From the NCBI RefSeq assembly GCF_001422985.1, contig NZ_LMNL01000036.1, forward strand, positions 193,501-257,500: 64,000 nt of DNA. Direction: 5' to 3'. Positions 32,865 to 41,458 of this stretch are shown here, piece after piece (position 1 is the first letter of the stretch; each line of letters starts with the position of its first letter). Source of the DNA: Methylobacterium sp. Leaf117. GTDB taxonomy: Bacteria; Pseudomonadota; Alphaproteobacteria; Rhizobiales; Beijerinckiaceae. The position numbers and the translations under genes are program-made. The notes under the pieces were generated by a model. The model made no database searches. It saw only the letters and a program-made list of their open reading frames with translations, and was not told the DNA's origin.

Positions 32865-33165
32865 CGGTTCGAGATGTCTCCTGAAGCGCGGAACCGCCGG
32901 GCGGCGTCGCGGAGAGCGGCCGGGTTCCTCGCCGCACGGTTCTTCGCAGCACGGTTCCTCGCAGGACCATGGCCGCTGGCGACCGGTCGACGCAACCGTG
33001 CACGGGGCGCGAAATCACGAATTGGCTGGCTGCGGCAATTGGAATGGGGGCGACCGTGCCGTCGGCGTCTCTGATGCGGCGCAAAAACGGCACAATGCGC
33101 GCATAAGGCGAAGCGTTAATGAACGGTGAAGCGCGCGATGGCGCGTTTCGAGACACGAGTGCCCC
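32865..33165. other. Divergent intergenic region with 15-bp tandem repeat
   Basis: 301 bp between the antiporter (minus) and the unknown membrane gene (plus). It holds the triple 15-bp repeat at 32923-32967. Frames crossing it look like low-complexity shadows and no gene is supported. Confidence 0.6.
32923..32967. repeat. 15-bp tandem repeat, three copies
   Basis: Units GGTTCCTCGCCGCAC, GGTTCTTCGCAGCAC and GGTTCCTCGCAGGAC follow one another without gap in the divergent intergenic region. Confidence 0.8.
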
Positions 33166-34419
33166 ATGCGAAAGACGCCGCCCAACCGGGACGTGCAGCG
33201 GGAAGCCCGCGAATGGCGCCGGGAATCCGAGCGCTGGACCCACGAGCGACACATCGAGAAGGGCTACCGCATCAAGTGGGGCTACGTCTCGATCGCCTAC
33301 CTCGTCGAGTTCATGGTGATCGGAGCGTCGCTCTGGGGCGCCTGGCTGTTCGCGGGCGTCTACAGCGACGGTGATTCCAAGGCGTTCTACTTCATGCTCC
33401 TGGCACCGCTGGTCTATGCGGCGGTGGAGCTGTGTCGCGTCCCCCTCGGCATCCTGGCGCGGACGCAGCGCTCGTACGTGATCCGAATGCTGGCGATCGT
33501 CGGCATCATCTTCGCGGCAGGCGTGACCACCAAATCGGTGTCGCAGCTCGGCGAAATGATGTTCCACCCCCGCCTGATGGATGCCGCGAAAGCCAAGACG
33601 GCGCTCAAGGATGCCCAGGCCGATCGCGGGACGATCGACAACCGGATCGCCGCGGCCGATGCTCGGGTGGCCCAATATACGACGGAACTGGATCAGATCG
33701 AGAAACGCAGCGCCGAGAATGCCAGCCAGCTCGCCGGCCTGCCGCCGCAGCGCTGCGAACGCGTCTACGGCACCAACAGTCGGGGCCAGCGCTACTCGAA
33801 CATGAAGTGCGTCACCGATCCGCGGACCGCGACCCTGAATGCCAGCGTCGCCAAGGCCGGCACGGACCGCGGCGCGGTGATGAAGCTGCTGGAGGACGCC
33901 CGCAAGGCGCGCGGCGAACTCGACCGCGGCGCCGCCGAGCGCAAGGTCGCCGATGCCGAGCAGGCCTACCGCAATTCGGTCAACCGATCGCAGCTGCACT
34001 CCTTCACCGCGATGGTCTACGGCGTCGATCCGATCGACGTGAGCGAGGCGCAGGTCCACGCCTTCCTGCGGATCTTCGTGTTCGTGCCGGCCCTCTGCGC
34101 CGCCTTCGCGTCGACGATCCTCGCCCTCTGCGCCGTGTCGGTGCGCAAGACCTTCATGGACGAGGACGATCTCGGCGCCACCGTCGATCCGGCGGCGACG
34201 CCCTACATGCTGGATTCGATCACGGACGCCCTACGCCAGGAAATGGCGCTGACCCAGCCGCGCCCCGTTCCGGAGGAAGCGGCGGTGCAGCCTGCGGCGG
34301 CTAGCGTCGCCCCGGTGGTGGCCCCGGCCCCGGCCCCGGCCGCAGCGCCGGGCGGCGCGGTGATCCCGATGGATCGGCGCCCGCCCGCCCAGGCCGTCAG
34401 CGCGGGAGCCGGCGCATGA
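33166..34419 (+). CDS. Unknown multi-pass membrane protein with periplasmic coiled coil
   Basis: A 417-residue protein, not recognised. A charged N-terminus (1-38) precedes three hydrophobic segments near 41-65, 72-93 and 105-122. A helical, Ala/Asp/Lys-rich loop (about 135-295) contains two cysteines that may form a disulfide (QRCERVYG and NMKCVTD). A further membrane segment lies at 303-327 and the tail is Pro/Ala-rich. The stop overlaps the next gene's start as ATGA, so the two proteins are translationally coupled and probably work together. Confidence 0.75.
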   Translation: MRKTPPNRDVQREAREWRRESERWTHERHIEKGYRIKWGYVSIAYLVEFMVIGASLWGAWLFAGVYSDGDSKAFYFMLLAPLVYAAVELCRVPLGILARTQRSYVIRMLAIVGIIFAAGVTTKSVSQLGEMMFHPRLMDAAKAKTALKDAQADRGTIDNRIAAADARVAQYTTELDQIEKRSAENASQLAGLPPQRCERVYGTNSRGQRYSNMKCVTDPRTATLNASVAKAGTDRGAVMKLLEDARKARGELDRGAAERKVADAEQAYRNSVNRSQLHSFTAMVYGVDPIDVSEAQVHAFLRIFVFVPALCAAFASTILALCAVSVRKTFMDEDDLGATVDPAATPYMLDSITDALRQEMALTQPRPVPEEAAVQPAAASVAPVVAPAPAPAAAPGGAVIPMDRRPPAQAVSAGAGA

Positions 34420-35066
34420 GCATTCACACGCCCGGCACGCCGGAGAATGTCGTTCTCGCCCAGAGCGTGAACGGCCGCCTGCGGGCGGAAGCGCGGATCA
34501 TCGCGGCGCGGGCCTTCCTGTTCCGCGCCCTCGGGGCAGGGGCCTTCACGCTCCTCGCCGGAATGGGGATCGGCGCGGCATCCTACGGCTACGCCTATAT
34601 GAACCAGTTCGACTCGGCGGCCGAGAAGATCGCTGCCGCGATGCAGGCGGCCCTCTCGGATGTGACGCTGAAGACCAAGGGCGAGGTCACGCTGACCGAC
34701 AACGTTCTGAAGCTCGAGGGCGGCCTGCCCAAGGCCGGCGGGGCTCCGACTCCGACCAAGGCCCAGCTCGGCGCCGATGCGGCGCCCGCCTCGAAGGCTC
34801 CCGTGAACACCACCTTCACGGTGTTCAAGCAGGTGCCCTACATGGATGGCCAGATCGTCACCGGCTGGAACTTCCGCGCCAACGAGGAGCAGCCGTTCCA
34901 GCAATATTGCTATTTCTCTCGCCGCCAGAACGAGCAGAAGGGCCAGGTCGAGATCAAGATCGACCTTGCGATGGATGGCAAGACCCTGCCGCAGCCGCAG
35001 AAATCGGACGTCAACCTCGGCATCCTCGCGTCGAACTGCGTCTGGCACGACGGCAAGACGCTCTGA
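34416..35066 (+). CDS. Unknown single-pass membrane protein coupled to the preceding gene
   Basis: A 216-residue protein, not recognised. One membrane helix near residues 35-60 (FLFRALGAGAFTLLAGMGIGA) is followed by an extracytoplasmic part. This contains VPYMDGQIVTGWNFRANEEQ and two cysteines (QQYCYFSRR and ASNCVWHDG) that could pair. Its start overlaps the upstream gene by 4 bp. Its 3' end lies in a 17-bp tandem repeat that contains the stop codon. Confidence 0.75.
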   Translation: MSIHTPGTPENVVLAQSVNGRLRAEARIIAARAFLFRALGAGAFTLLAGMGIGAASYGYAYMNQFDSAAEKIAAAMQAALSDVTLKTKGEVTLTDNVLKLEGGLPKAGGAPTPTKAQLGADAAPASKAPVNTTFTVFKQVPYMDGQIVTGWNFRANEEQPFQQYCYFSRRQNEQKGQVEIKIDLAMDGKTLPQPQKSDVNLGILASNCVWHDGKTL

Positions 35067-35117
35067 ACGGCAAGACGCCCTGAACGGCAAGACGCTCTGA
35101 ACGGCGAGACGCTCTCG
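35050..35117. repeat. 17-bp tandem repeat, four copies, across a stop codon
   Basis: ACGGCAAGACGCTCTGA at 35050-35066 contains the last codons and TGA stop of the preceding gene. It is repeated at 35067 and 35084 (near-identical) and 35101 (degenerate). As 17 is not a multiple of three, each copy shifts frame. Confidence 0.9.
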
Positions 35118-35294
35118 GCAGCAAGCCGCTTGAGGCACCAAGATGCTTGAGATCGTCAGCGCTTCGAAACGGCTGATCTCTCAAGGCGCATCGTCCCATC
35201 TCGGCTGCGCCGGGTGCCTTGCGGGGATGGCGGCCGCGCACTAACCCGGCCGTGTCCGCGTCCTGTTTCCGGCCCCCCTCCCGCGAGTTCCGCC

Positions 35295-36146
35295 ATGCGC
35301 TTCACCGGCACCGCCGACTACGTCGCGACCTCCGACCTGACCACGGCGGTCAATGCCGCGATCGTGCTGGAACGGCCGCTCCTGGTGAAGGGCGAGCCGG
35401 GGACCGGCAAGACCGTCCTGGCCGAGGAGATCGCCAAGGGCCTCGGCGCTCCGCTGCTGACCTGGAACGTCAAATCGACGACCAAGGCGCAGCAGGGTCT
35501 CTACGAGTACGACGCGGTCTCGCGCCTGCGGGACAGCCAGCTCGGCGACCCGCGCGTGTCCGACATCGGCAACTACATCCGGCGGGGCAAGCTGTGGGAG
35601 GCCTTCACGGCCCCCGAGCGGCCCGTGCTGCTGATCGACGAGATCGACAAGGCCGACATCGAGTTTCCGAACGATCTCCTGACTGAACTCGACCGGATGG
35701 AGTTCCACGTCTACGAGACCGGCGAGACGATCCGGGCCGAGCGGCGCCCCATCGTGATCATCACCTCGAACAACGAGAAGGAGTTGCCGGACGCGTTCCT
35801 GCGCCGTTGCTTCTTCCACTACATCACCTTCCCCGATGCGGAGACGCTGAAGGCCATCGTCGAGGTGCATTACCCCGGCATCAAGCACCGCCTCGTGGAG
35901 GAGGCTTTGCGCGTCTTCCTCGAGACCCGCGGGGTCCCCGGCCTGAAGAAGAAGCCCTCGACCTCCGAACTGCTCGACTGGCTCAAGCTCCTCGTCTCCG
36001 AGGACGTGACGCCCGAGACCTTGCGCGAGCGCGATGGCCGGAAGCTGATCCCGCCGCTGCACGGCGCGCTCCTGAAGAACGAGCAGGATGTCAGCCTCTT
36101 CGAGAAGCTCGCTTTCATGATGCGCCGGGATCAGCGCGGCGGCTGA
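35295..36146 (+). CDS. MoxR-family AAA+ ATPase
   Basis: A 283-residue AAA+ chaperone-like ATPase. Walker A GEPGTGKT is near residue 33 and Walker B VLLIDEIDKAD near 115. Sensor 1 is ITSNNEKELPDAFLRRCFF. ATG 35295 gives the family N-terminus MRFTGTADYVAT; the longer upstream frame is not conserved. MoxR proteins usually act with VWA proteins to mature complexes; the CoxE-like VWA gene at 29043-30218 is a candidate partner although not adjacent. Confidence 0.92.
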   Translation: MRFTGTADYVATSDLTTAVNAAIVLERPLLVKGEPGTGKTVLAEEIAKGLGAPLLTWNVKSTTKAQQGLYEYDAVSRLRDSQLGDPRVSDIGNYIRRGKLWEAFTAPERPVLLIDEIDKADIEFPNDLLTELDRMEFHVYETGETIRAERRPIVIITSNNEKELPDAFLRRCFFHYITFPDAETLKAIVEVHYPGIKHRLVEEALRVFLETRGVPGLKKKPSTSELLDWLKLLVSEDVTPETLRERDGRKLIPPLHGALLKNEQDVSLFEKLAFMMRRDQRGG

Positions 36147-36258
36147 CGTCAAACGCCGTAGGGCATGGGCACGGCGCCGGACCAGGACGGGATTCTGGTT
36201 CTCGGCAGCCCTCGATCCCGGATCCCGTCCTCTCCTCGCGCCGAAAGCTGCTCCCCGC

Positions 36259-36777
36259 ATGCGTCGCTTGATCCTCCTGCGTCACGCCAAGTCCGACCGC
36301 GCCCCCGGGGTGACCGATCTGGACCGTCCGCTCAATCCGCGCGGCCAGCGGGCCGCACCGCGCATGGGCGCCTACCTCGTCGCGGAAGGCCTGACCCCGG
36401 ATGCCGTCGTCGTCTCGCCGGCGCTGCGCACCCGCCAGACCTGGGACGCCGTCCAGACCGTCCTGAAGGGTCCGGAGCCGAAGATCGTCGCGTCGATCTA
36501 CGAGGCCCCGGACTCCGCACTTCTCGCGGTGGTGCAGGCGACTCCCGACGAGGCCGGAAGCCTCCTGATGATCGGACACAACCCGGGGCTTCAGGAACTC
36601 GCACTGCGCTTGGCCGGCACCGGCGACAAAGCGGGTCGAAAGCGCCTGATGCTGGAGTTTCCGACCGCGGCCGTCGCGGTGATCGACTTCGACGCGGCAC
36701 GCTGGAGCGCGATCGGCTCCGGCACCGGTCGCCTGGATCGGTTCGCCACGCCGAAGGATCTCGACATCGACGATTGA
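36259..36777 (+). CDS. SixA-type histidine phosphatase
   Basis: A 172-residue histidine phosphatase superfamily protein. The catalytic RHG-type motif is LLRHAKSDRAPGVTDLDRPLNPRG at the N-terminus, and the second histidine is in MIGHNPGLQELAL near residue 97. Short SixA relatives remove phosphate from phosphohistidine; the target protein is not shown by the sequence. Confidence 0.9.
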   Translation: MRRLILLRHAKSDRAPGVTDLDRPLNPRGQRAAPRMGAYLVAEGLTPDAVVVSPALRTRQTWDAVQTVLKGPEPKIVASIYEAPDSALLAVVQATPDEAGSLLMIGHNPGLQELALRLAGTGDKAGRKRLMLEFPTAAVAVIDFDAARWSAIGSGTGRLDRFATPKDLDIDD

Positions 36778-36838
36778 TTCCGGGCGGCCTCCAGTGGGAG
36801 CGGCTTTGCCAAGCGCGCGCGGTTGAACGGGTGCGGGC

Positions 36839-36895
36839 GGATCGAACCCTAGCCGTTGGATCGAACCCTTGCCGTCGGATTGAACCCTTGCCGTC
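36839..36895. repeat. 19-bp tandem repeat, three copies
   Basis: GGATCGAACCCTAGCCGTT, GGATCGAACCCTTGCCGTC and GGATTGAACCCTTGCCGTC, head to tail, 43 bp before the next gene's GTG start. Confidence 0.9.
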
Positions 36896-36937
36896 CACCG
36901 CTCGTTTCACCCGTCCCCGGCAAGCTTCGCAGATCCC

Positions 36938-38140
36938 GTGCTCCTTACCACGCTTCTCGTTCTCACAACGTTGCTGCCGGGCCTCGAAGGGCCGGTGCGA
37001 AGCGTGTCGAAGAATGTCGCGGACTTGAGCGCCCGTTTGGCGCCACCTCCACGCGTCCTTCCGGTATACGAGGCTGAGACGCGCGTCGTTTCCAACTGGC
37101 AGTTCGAGGCCGGGGCCAGCCTCCAGCCGACGTCCCTCGCGCTCGTCGCGCGCTACGCCACCGCAGCCCCCGCCTTTGTGGCGCGCTGCGTCAAGCTGAA
37201 CAACTACTGGTGCATCAAGCGCGCGCGCTGGTCCGGCGAAATCGGCGGTGACACCGAGGGGCATACGGGCTTCGCGACCGCCAGTGACGGGGCAGACGCC
37301 GCTGCGCAGTTGCTGCGTCGATACTATCGCGAATACGAACGCCGCACGGCCCTATCGATCGTAAGACGCTGGGCGCCGGCGGAATGTCGGATCGGCGGCG
37401 CCCCTCTTGCTGGACGTGTACCATCGACCAAGGTCGCCACCGACCTCGCACCGCGCGGCATCAATCGAACGCTGCGGGCCCGGTTCCTGGCCCGGCATCC
37501 GCGCGGTGGCGCGTCGCGGCCCGCGAATACCAGTCGAGGCGGCCCGCTCCGCGTCCAGCCCTGGTCCCCCCTGGCTCGGATGGCCCGTCCGAAAGCGCCA
37601 CAAAGCGGCTTATTAGTCAGGCACTCCGAGCTTCTCGTTAAGCCCTCCACCCTGATTGCAAAGCCATCGGTCCTGCTCGTGGAACCCGCTGCCGTTCTCG
37701 GTCAGTCTGTGCTTGGCAACAGGACGCTGGAGAAGGAGGCGATGAAGAAGAAGGCACGCCTGACACCGGTTTCTTCATCCCGTGTCGCGTCGGATATTGG
37801 GCTGCAAGAGCGTTTCGTGATCGAATCTGCTCAGCTGCCGCCGATCGTGGCAGGCTCTAACCTCCTGGATCTCAGCCCGCCCACACCGCTTTGCGGGAAC
37901 GATGAGACGCGGATACGGAATTATGCCGCTCGGATCGCCGCAAGCGTCGGCCTGAAGGTCGAAGACGACCTCAAGCTCTTCGGTCCCGAGGGGCAGCCGC
38001 TGATCAATCTGCAGCCTGTCATGCTCGCCATGTCGAGCGTCGAACTTGGAACTCTGCGTGCCAGCCCAACCCTGGTGGGGGCTGCCATGGCTCGCATGAA
38101 CGTGAATACACGCTCGGCAATTGCGGTCTCGCCGCCCTGA
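36938..38140 (+). CDS. Secreted protein of unknown function, possibly NNPGN-like
   Basis: A 400-residue protein starting at GTG 36938 with a hydrophobic N-terminus (LLTTLLVLTTLLPGLEGPV), likely a signal peptide or anchor. Residues about 75-150 (FVARCVKLNNYWCIKRARWSG, HTGFATASDGADAAAQLLRRY, ALSIVRRWAPAEC) recall the NNPGN-type domain of phage and bacterial murein-binding proteins; this is a weak resemblance. The middle (about 165-275) is Arg/Pro/Lys-rich and looks disordered. The C-terminus (LINLQPVMLAMSSVELG) is again structured. Upstream lies a 19-bp tandem repeat. No ribosome-binding site is clear. Confidence 0.7.
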   Translation: MLLTTLLVLTTLLPGLEGPVRSVSKNVADLSARLAPPPRVLPVYEAETRVVSNWQFEAGASLQPTSLALVARYATAAPAFVARCVKLNNYWCIKRARWSGEIGGDTEGHTGFATASDGADAAAQLLRRYYREYERRTALSIVRRWAPAECRIGGAPLAGRVPSTKVATDLAPRGINRTLRARFLARHPRGGASRPANTSRGGPLRVQPWSPLARMARPKAPQSGLLVRHSELLVKPSTLIAKPSVLLVEPAAVLGQSVLGNRTLEKEAMKKKARLTPVSSSRVASDIGLQERFVIESAQLPPIVAGSNLLDLSPPTPLCGNDETRIRNYAARIAASVGLKVEDDLKLFGPEGQPLINLQPVMLAMSSVELGTLRASPTLVGAAMARMNVNTRSAIAVSPP

Positions 38141-38274
38141 CCATACGAGCAACCGGGACCGTCTTCTCGCGGAGTCTTGCGCTGATCGGGTCCGGCCGCC
38201 ACCTCAACGCCACGCTCGGCGCTTTCTCCGCATCGCCGTCTCAGGAAGCACCGTTACGCCATGAACAGGTTGCC

Positions 38275-39714
38275 ATGAACAGCTTTGCCGCGCGCGCGGG
38301 TTCCGCGGTCAAGGCCTTCGCCGAAGCGTCGAGTGATCTTCTGATCCAGCCGACCCTTCGGCTCGGCGTCACCGGACTGGCGCGTTCGGGCAAGACCGTG
38401 TTCACGACCGCGCTGATCCATCATCTCGTGGAAGCGCATGCGTTGCCCGCCTTCGCGCCCGCGCATGAAGGGCGGCTGCGCCGGGCGCGCCTGGTGCCTC
38501 AACCGGACGACGATATCCCGCGCTTCCCCTACGAGGAGCATTACGCAGCGCTGACCGAGCAGCGCCTGTGGCCCCGCTCCACCGACCGGATCAGCCAGTT
38601 CCGTCTGGCCATCGAGTACGAGCGCGCAGGCTCCTGGCGTTCCGGGCCGGGGACGTTGATGCTCGACGTGGTGGATTATCCGGGAGAATGGCTCCTCGAC
38701 CTTGCGCTGATCGACCAGACCTACACCGCCTGGTCACGGGCGACGATTGCCGGCACACGGCGCAGTGGACGTGCCGCGATGGCTGGACCCTGGCTCGAAA
38801 TCCTCAAGGGACTCGATCCACTGGCGCCCCTCGACGAGGTCGTCGCCGAGCATGCCAGCACAGCTTTCAAGACCTATCTGTCAGCCTTACGGGCTGGCCC
38901 CGAAGCGGTCGCGACCACGCCGCCAGGACGGTTCCTCATGCCGGGCGACTTGGCAGGTTCGCCGGCGCTGACCTTTGCGCCGCTCGACCGTCTCCCGGAG
39001 ACATTGCCTTCCGACAGCCTCGCCGGGCTGATGGAACGTCGCTTCGAAGCCTACAAGGCGAAGGTGGTGGAGCCGTTTTTCCGGAATCACTTCCAGCGTG
39101 TCGATCGCCAGATCGTCCTGGTCGACATGCTTGCCGCGGTAGACGCCGGGCCGGCCGCCCTTGCCGAACTGGAGGAAGCGCTGGACTCAGTGCTGCTCAG
39201 CTTCCGCATCGGTCGCAACACCATCCTGTCGCGCCTGTTCGCGCCCCGCGCCGAGCGTATCCTGTTCGCCGCGACCAAGGCGGATCATCTGCATCAGACC
39301 AGCCATGACCGGCTCGACGCGTTGTTGCGGCTCCTGGTGTCGCGTGCGATGCGGCGAACCGAGGCGGCCGGCGCCCGGGTCGGGACGGTGGCACTGGCTT
39401 CCGTCCGGGCCACGCGGGAGACGACAATCCACGATGGCGACGAGAAACTCCGCACGGTATCCGGGACACCAGAAGCTGGCGAAACGGTCGGCGACGACGT
39501 TTTCGACGGCCTGAGTGAAGCGGCGATCTTCCCGGGGGAACTGCCGCAGCGGCCGGAAGCGGTCCTGGAAGGCGCAGTGCCACCGGGTTCTCTGCGCTTC
39601 CCCCGGTTTCGACCGCCCTTGGTGAAGGCCGATGCTCTCGGCCGGCCCGGTGATCTTCCGCAGATCCGCCTGGATCGTGCCATGCAGTTCCTCATCGGCG
39701 ACAAGCTCGCTTAA
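38275..39714 (+). CDS. ycjX: YcjX family GTPase-like protein
   Basis: A 479-residue P-loop protein of the YcjX family, stress-linked in Enterobacteria. The P-loop is GLARSGKTVF near residue 33. The block MLDVVDYPGEWLLDLALID and the end RFPRFRPPLVKADALGRPGDLPQIRLDRAMQFLIGDKL are family features. The next gene, 21 bp on, encodes the YcjF/TIGR01620 partner, the usual pairing. Confidence 0.93.
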   Translation: MNSFAARAGSAVKAFAEASSDLLIQPTLRLGVTGLARSGKTVFTTALIHHLVEAHALPAFAPAHEGRLRRARLVPQPDDDIPRFPYEEHYAALTEQRLWPRSTDRISQFRLAIEYERAGSWRSGPGTLMLDVVDYPGEWLLDLALIDQTYTAWSRATIAGTRRSGRAAMAGPWLEILKGLDPLAPLDEVVAEHASTAFKTYLSALRAGPEAVATTPPGRFLMPGDLAGSPALTFAPLDRLPETLPSDSLAGLMERRFEAYKAKVVEPFFRNHFQRVDRQIVLVDMLAAVDAGPAALAELEEALDSVLLSFRIGRNTILSRLFAPRAERILFAATKADHLHQTSHDRLDALLRLLVSRAMRRTEAAGARVGTVALASVRATRETTIHDGDEKLRTVSGTPEAGETVGDDVFDGLSEAAIFPGELPQRPEAVLEGAVPPGSLRFPRFRPPLVKADALGRPGDLPQIRLDRAMQFLIGDKLA

Positions 39715-39735
39715 CGCTCGCCAGGACGCCCCGCC

Positions 39736-40755
39736 ATGAGTTCGACCCAACGTCCCCGCGCTTTCCGAATTCCGTCCTCGACGACGGTCGACGCGGACGA
39801 GGGCGCGGTGCCGCCGCCGCACGTACGGATCGTCGACGAGCCGTTCGAGATCGTGGAGGCGGCCGATGGTGTCGCGGTTCCGGTGGCACCGCGGAGCCGG
39901 GCTCCGTGGCTCAGCCTGCTCTTCGTCGCTCTGGGTGGCCTCGTCTCCTTAGGGGTCGGCCTCTCGGTCGAGCGCATGATCGCCGATCTGTTCAGTGCTG
40001 CGCCCTGGCTTGGCGCAGTGGCTCTGGTTCTGCTGGCGATCGCCGCGATCGCGTTCCTGGCCATCCTCGCCCGCGAACTCTCCGGCATCTGGCGGGAGCG
40101 GCAGATCGAGCGGGTTCGGGCCAAGGCCGTCGCTGCCATCGCGACGCGCGATCATTCCTCGGCTCAGGCCGTGGTGCGCGACCTATCTGCGCTCTATGCC
40201 GATCGCAGCGCTCTGAACGCCGGCAGGATGCGGCTCGATACGTTGGGCGACGCCATTCTCGACGTGGACGATCGGATCGGCCTTGCCGAGCACGAGCTGC
40301 TCGCCCCCCTCGACCGACAGGCGCGCAACGCCATCGCATCAGCCGCGAAGCAGGTCTCGGCGGTGACGGCTTTGAGCCCGCGCGCCATCGTCGACGTCGC
40401 CTTCGTGGTTTTCGCCGCTGTCCGTCTCCTGCGCCGTATCGCAACGATCTATGGTGGACGGCCTGGATTCCTGGGATTCCTCCGGCTCGCCCGCTCGGCC
40501 TTCGCGCATCTCACCGTCACGGGCGGCATGGCGGTGGGCGAAAGCATGGTCCAGCAAGTGCTTGGCCTCGGCATCGCGGCCCGTGTATCGGCGAAACTGG
40601 GCGAGGGTGTTCTCAACGGATTGATGACCGCTCGCTTCGGCCTCGCCGCTATGGCGGTGTGTCGGCCTCTGCCCTTCGTTCGGGAAGCGCCGCCGCGCCT
40701 GACCGACGTCGCTGGCGAATTGCTCAAACCTCTCGCTGAATCCGAGAAGCCCTGA
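39736..40755 (+). CDS. ycjF: YcjF family membrane protein (TIGR01620)
   Basis: A 339-residue membrane protein. After a disordered N-terminus (1-55) come two membrane helices (WLSLLFVALGGLVSLGVGL at 56-76 and WLGAVALVLLAIAAIAFLAIL at about 90-110). A helical region and the family C-terminus (GGRPGFLGFLRLARSAFAHL, TGGMAVGESMVQQVLG, RVSAKLGEGVLNGLMTARFG) follow. Paired with ycjX upstream. Role unknown. Confidence 0.92.
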   Translation: MSSTQRPRAFRIPSSTTVDADEGAVPPPHVRIVDEPFEIVEAADGVAVPVAPRSRAPWLSLLFVALGGLVSLGVGLSVERMIADLFSAAPWLGAVALVLLAIAAIAFLAILARELSGIWRERQIERVRAKAVAAIATRDHSSAQAVVRDLSALYADRSALNAGRMRLDTLGDAILDVDDRIGLAEHELLAPLDRQARNAIASAAKQVSAVTALSPRAIVDVAFVVFAAVRLLRRIATIYGGRPGFLGFLRLARSAFAHLTVTGGMAVGESMVQQVLGLGIAARVSAKLGEGVLNGLMTARFGLAAMAVCRPLPFVREAPPRLTDVAGELLKPLAESEKP

Positions 40756-40758
40756 ACA

Positions 40759-41310
40759 TCAAAGGGATTTCAGGAAACCGGCGAGCCGCATCAAGCCCTC
40801 CGGCCATGGGCCATGCCCGCTGGCGACATTGATGTGGCCCGACTCGCCGGCATCGACGACCACCGCGCCCCAGGCATAGGCGAAATCCTCGGCCCGCTCG
40901 TAGCTACAGTACGGGTCGTTTCGACTGGCAACCACCAGCGATGGGAAGGGAAGGGGCTCACGCGGAACGGGCGCGAAAGCCGTGACACTGGCGGGAAGGT
41001 TCGGCGTCGTCTCGACGTCCGGAAACGCGACCAGAAGGGCTCCGCGAACGACACCGGGTCGGAAATGCGGTGACGCCTGAACGGCTGCAACGACACCCAG
41101 ACTGTGAGCGATCAGGATCACGGGACGAACTGCCGCATTCACGGCCTCCACGATCCGCGTACGCCATGCGTCGGGATCCGGGTGATTCCAGTCGTCCTGT
41201 ACGATGATCCGCCCCGTCGAGAGCCGGTCCGCCCACCGCGCCTGCCAATGGTCGTCTTCGGACCCCGCATAGCCGGGCAGGATCAAAATTTCGCAATCGG
41301 CAATCTTCAT
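40759..41310 (-). CDS. RBBP9/YdeN family alpha/beta hydrolase
   Basis: A 183-residue serine hydrolase of the RBBP9/YdeN family. The N-terminal LILPGYAGSEDDHWQARWADRL, the nucleophile LIAHSLGVVAAVQ and the end ESGHINVASGHGPWPEGL (catalytic His) are all family hallmarks. ATG 41310 gives a typical length. It is convergent with ycjF, 3 bp apart. Confidence 0.9.
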   Translation of the reverse strand: MKIADCEILILPGYAGSEDDHWQARWADRLSTGRIIVQDDWNHPDPDAWRTRIVEAVNAAVRPVILIAHSLGVVAAVQASPHFRPGVVRGALLVAFPDVETTPNLPASVTAFAPVPREPLPFPSLVVASRNDPYCSYERAEDFAYAWGAVVVDAGESGHINVASGHGPWPEGLMRLAGFLKSL

Positions 41311-41398
41311 GCAGTCAGTCGATAGTGGCTCTGCGAAGCGGCGTCGAGCCGAGATGCAGGCCCCCCCGACCGATTGCGTCACATCATGTCTCAAACGA

Positions 41399-41434
41399 AG
41401 ACGAGGACAGCGCCAAGCGGCACTGTCCTCGTCT
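41399..41434 (-). terminator. Strong hairpin after the DUF883/holin operon
   Basis: AGACGAGGACAG (41399-41410) pairs perfectly with CTGTCCTCGTCT (41423-41434), with an inner GCC-AAGC-GGC. On the minus strand it is followed by TCGTTTG, a short U-rich tail. Lies 24 bp past the stop of the gene at 41459-42166. Confidence 0.8.
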
Positions 41435-41458
41435 GAGGTTTAGAAGCGCACCCGACGA

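Noticed and set aside
31672..34059. A 795-residue minus-strand frame across the antiporter and the divergent unknown gene
   Set aside because: It crosses two genes with clear TM patterns in other frames and an intergenic tandem repeat. Composition is Arg/Gly/Pro-rich.
35050..36895. CRISPR array (17- and 19-bp tandem repeats)
   Set aside because: Repeats are head to tail without spacers and there are no cas genes.
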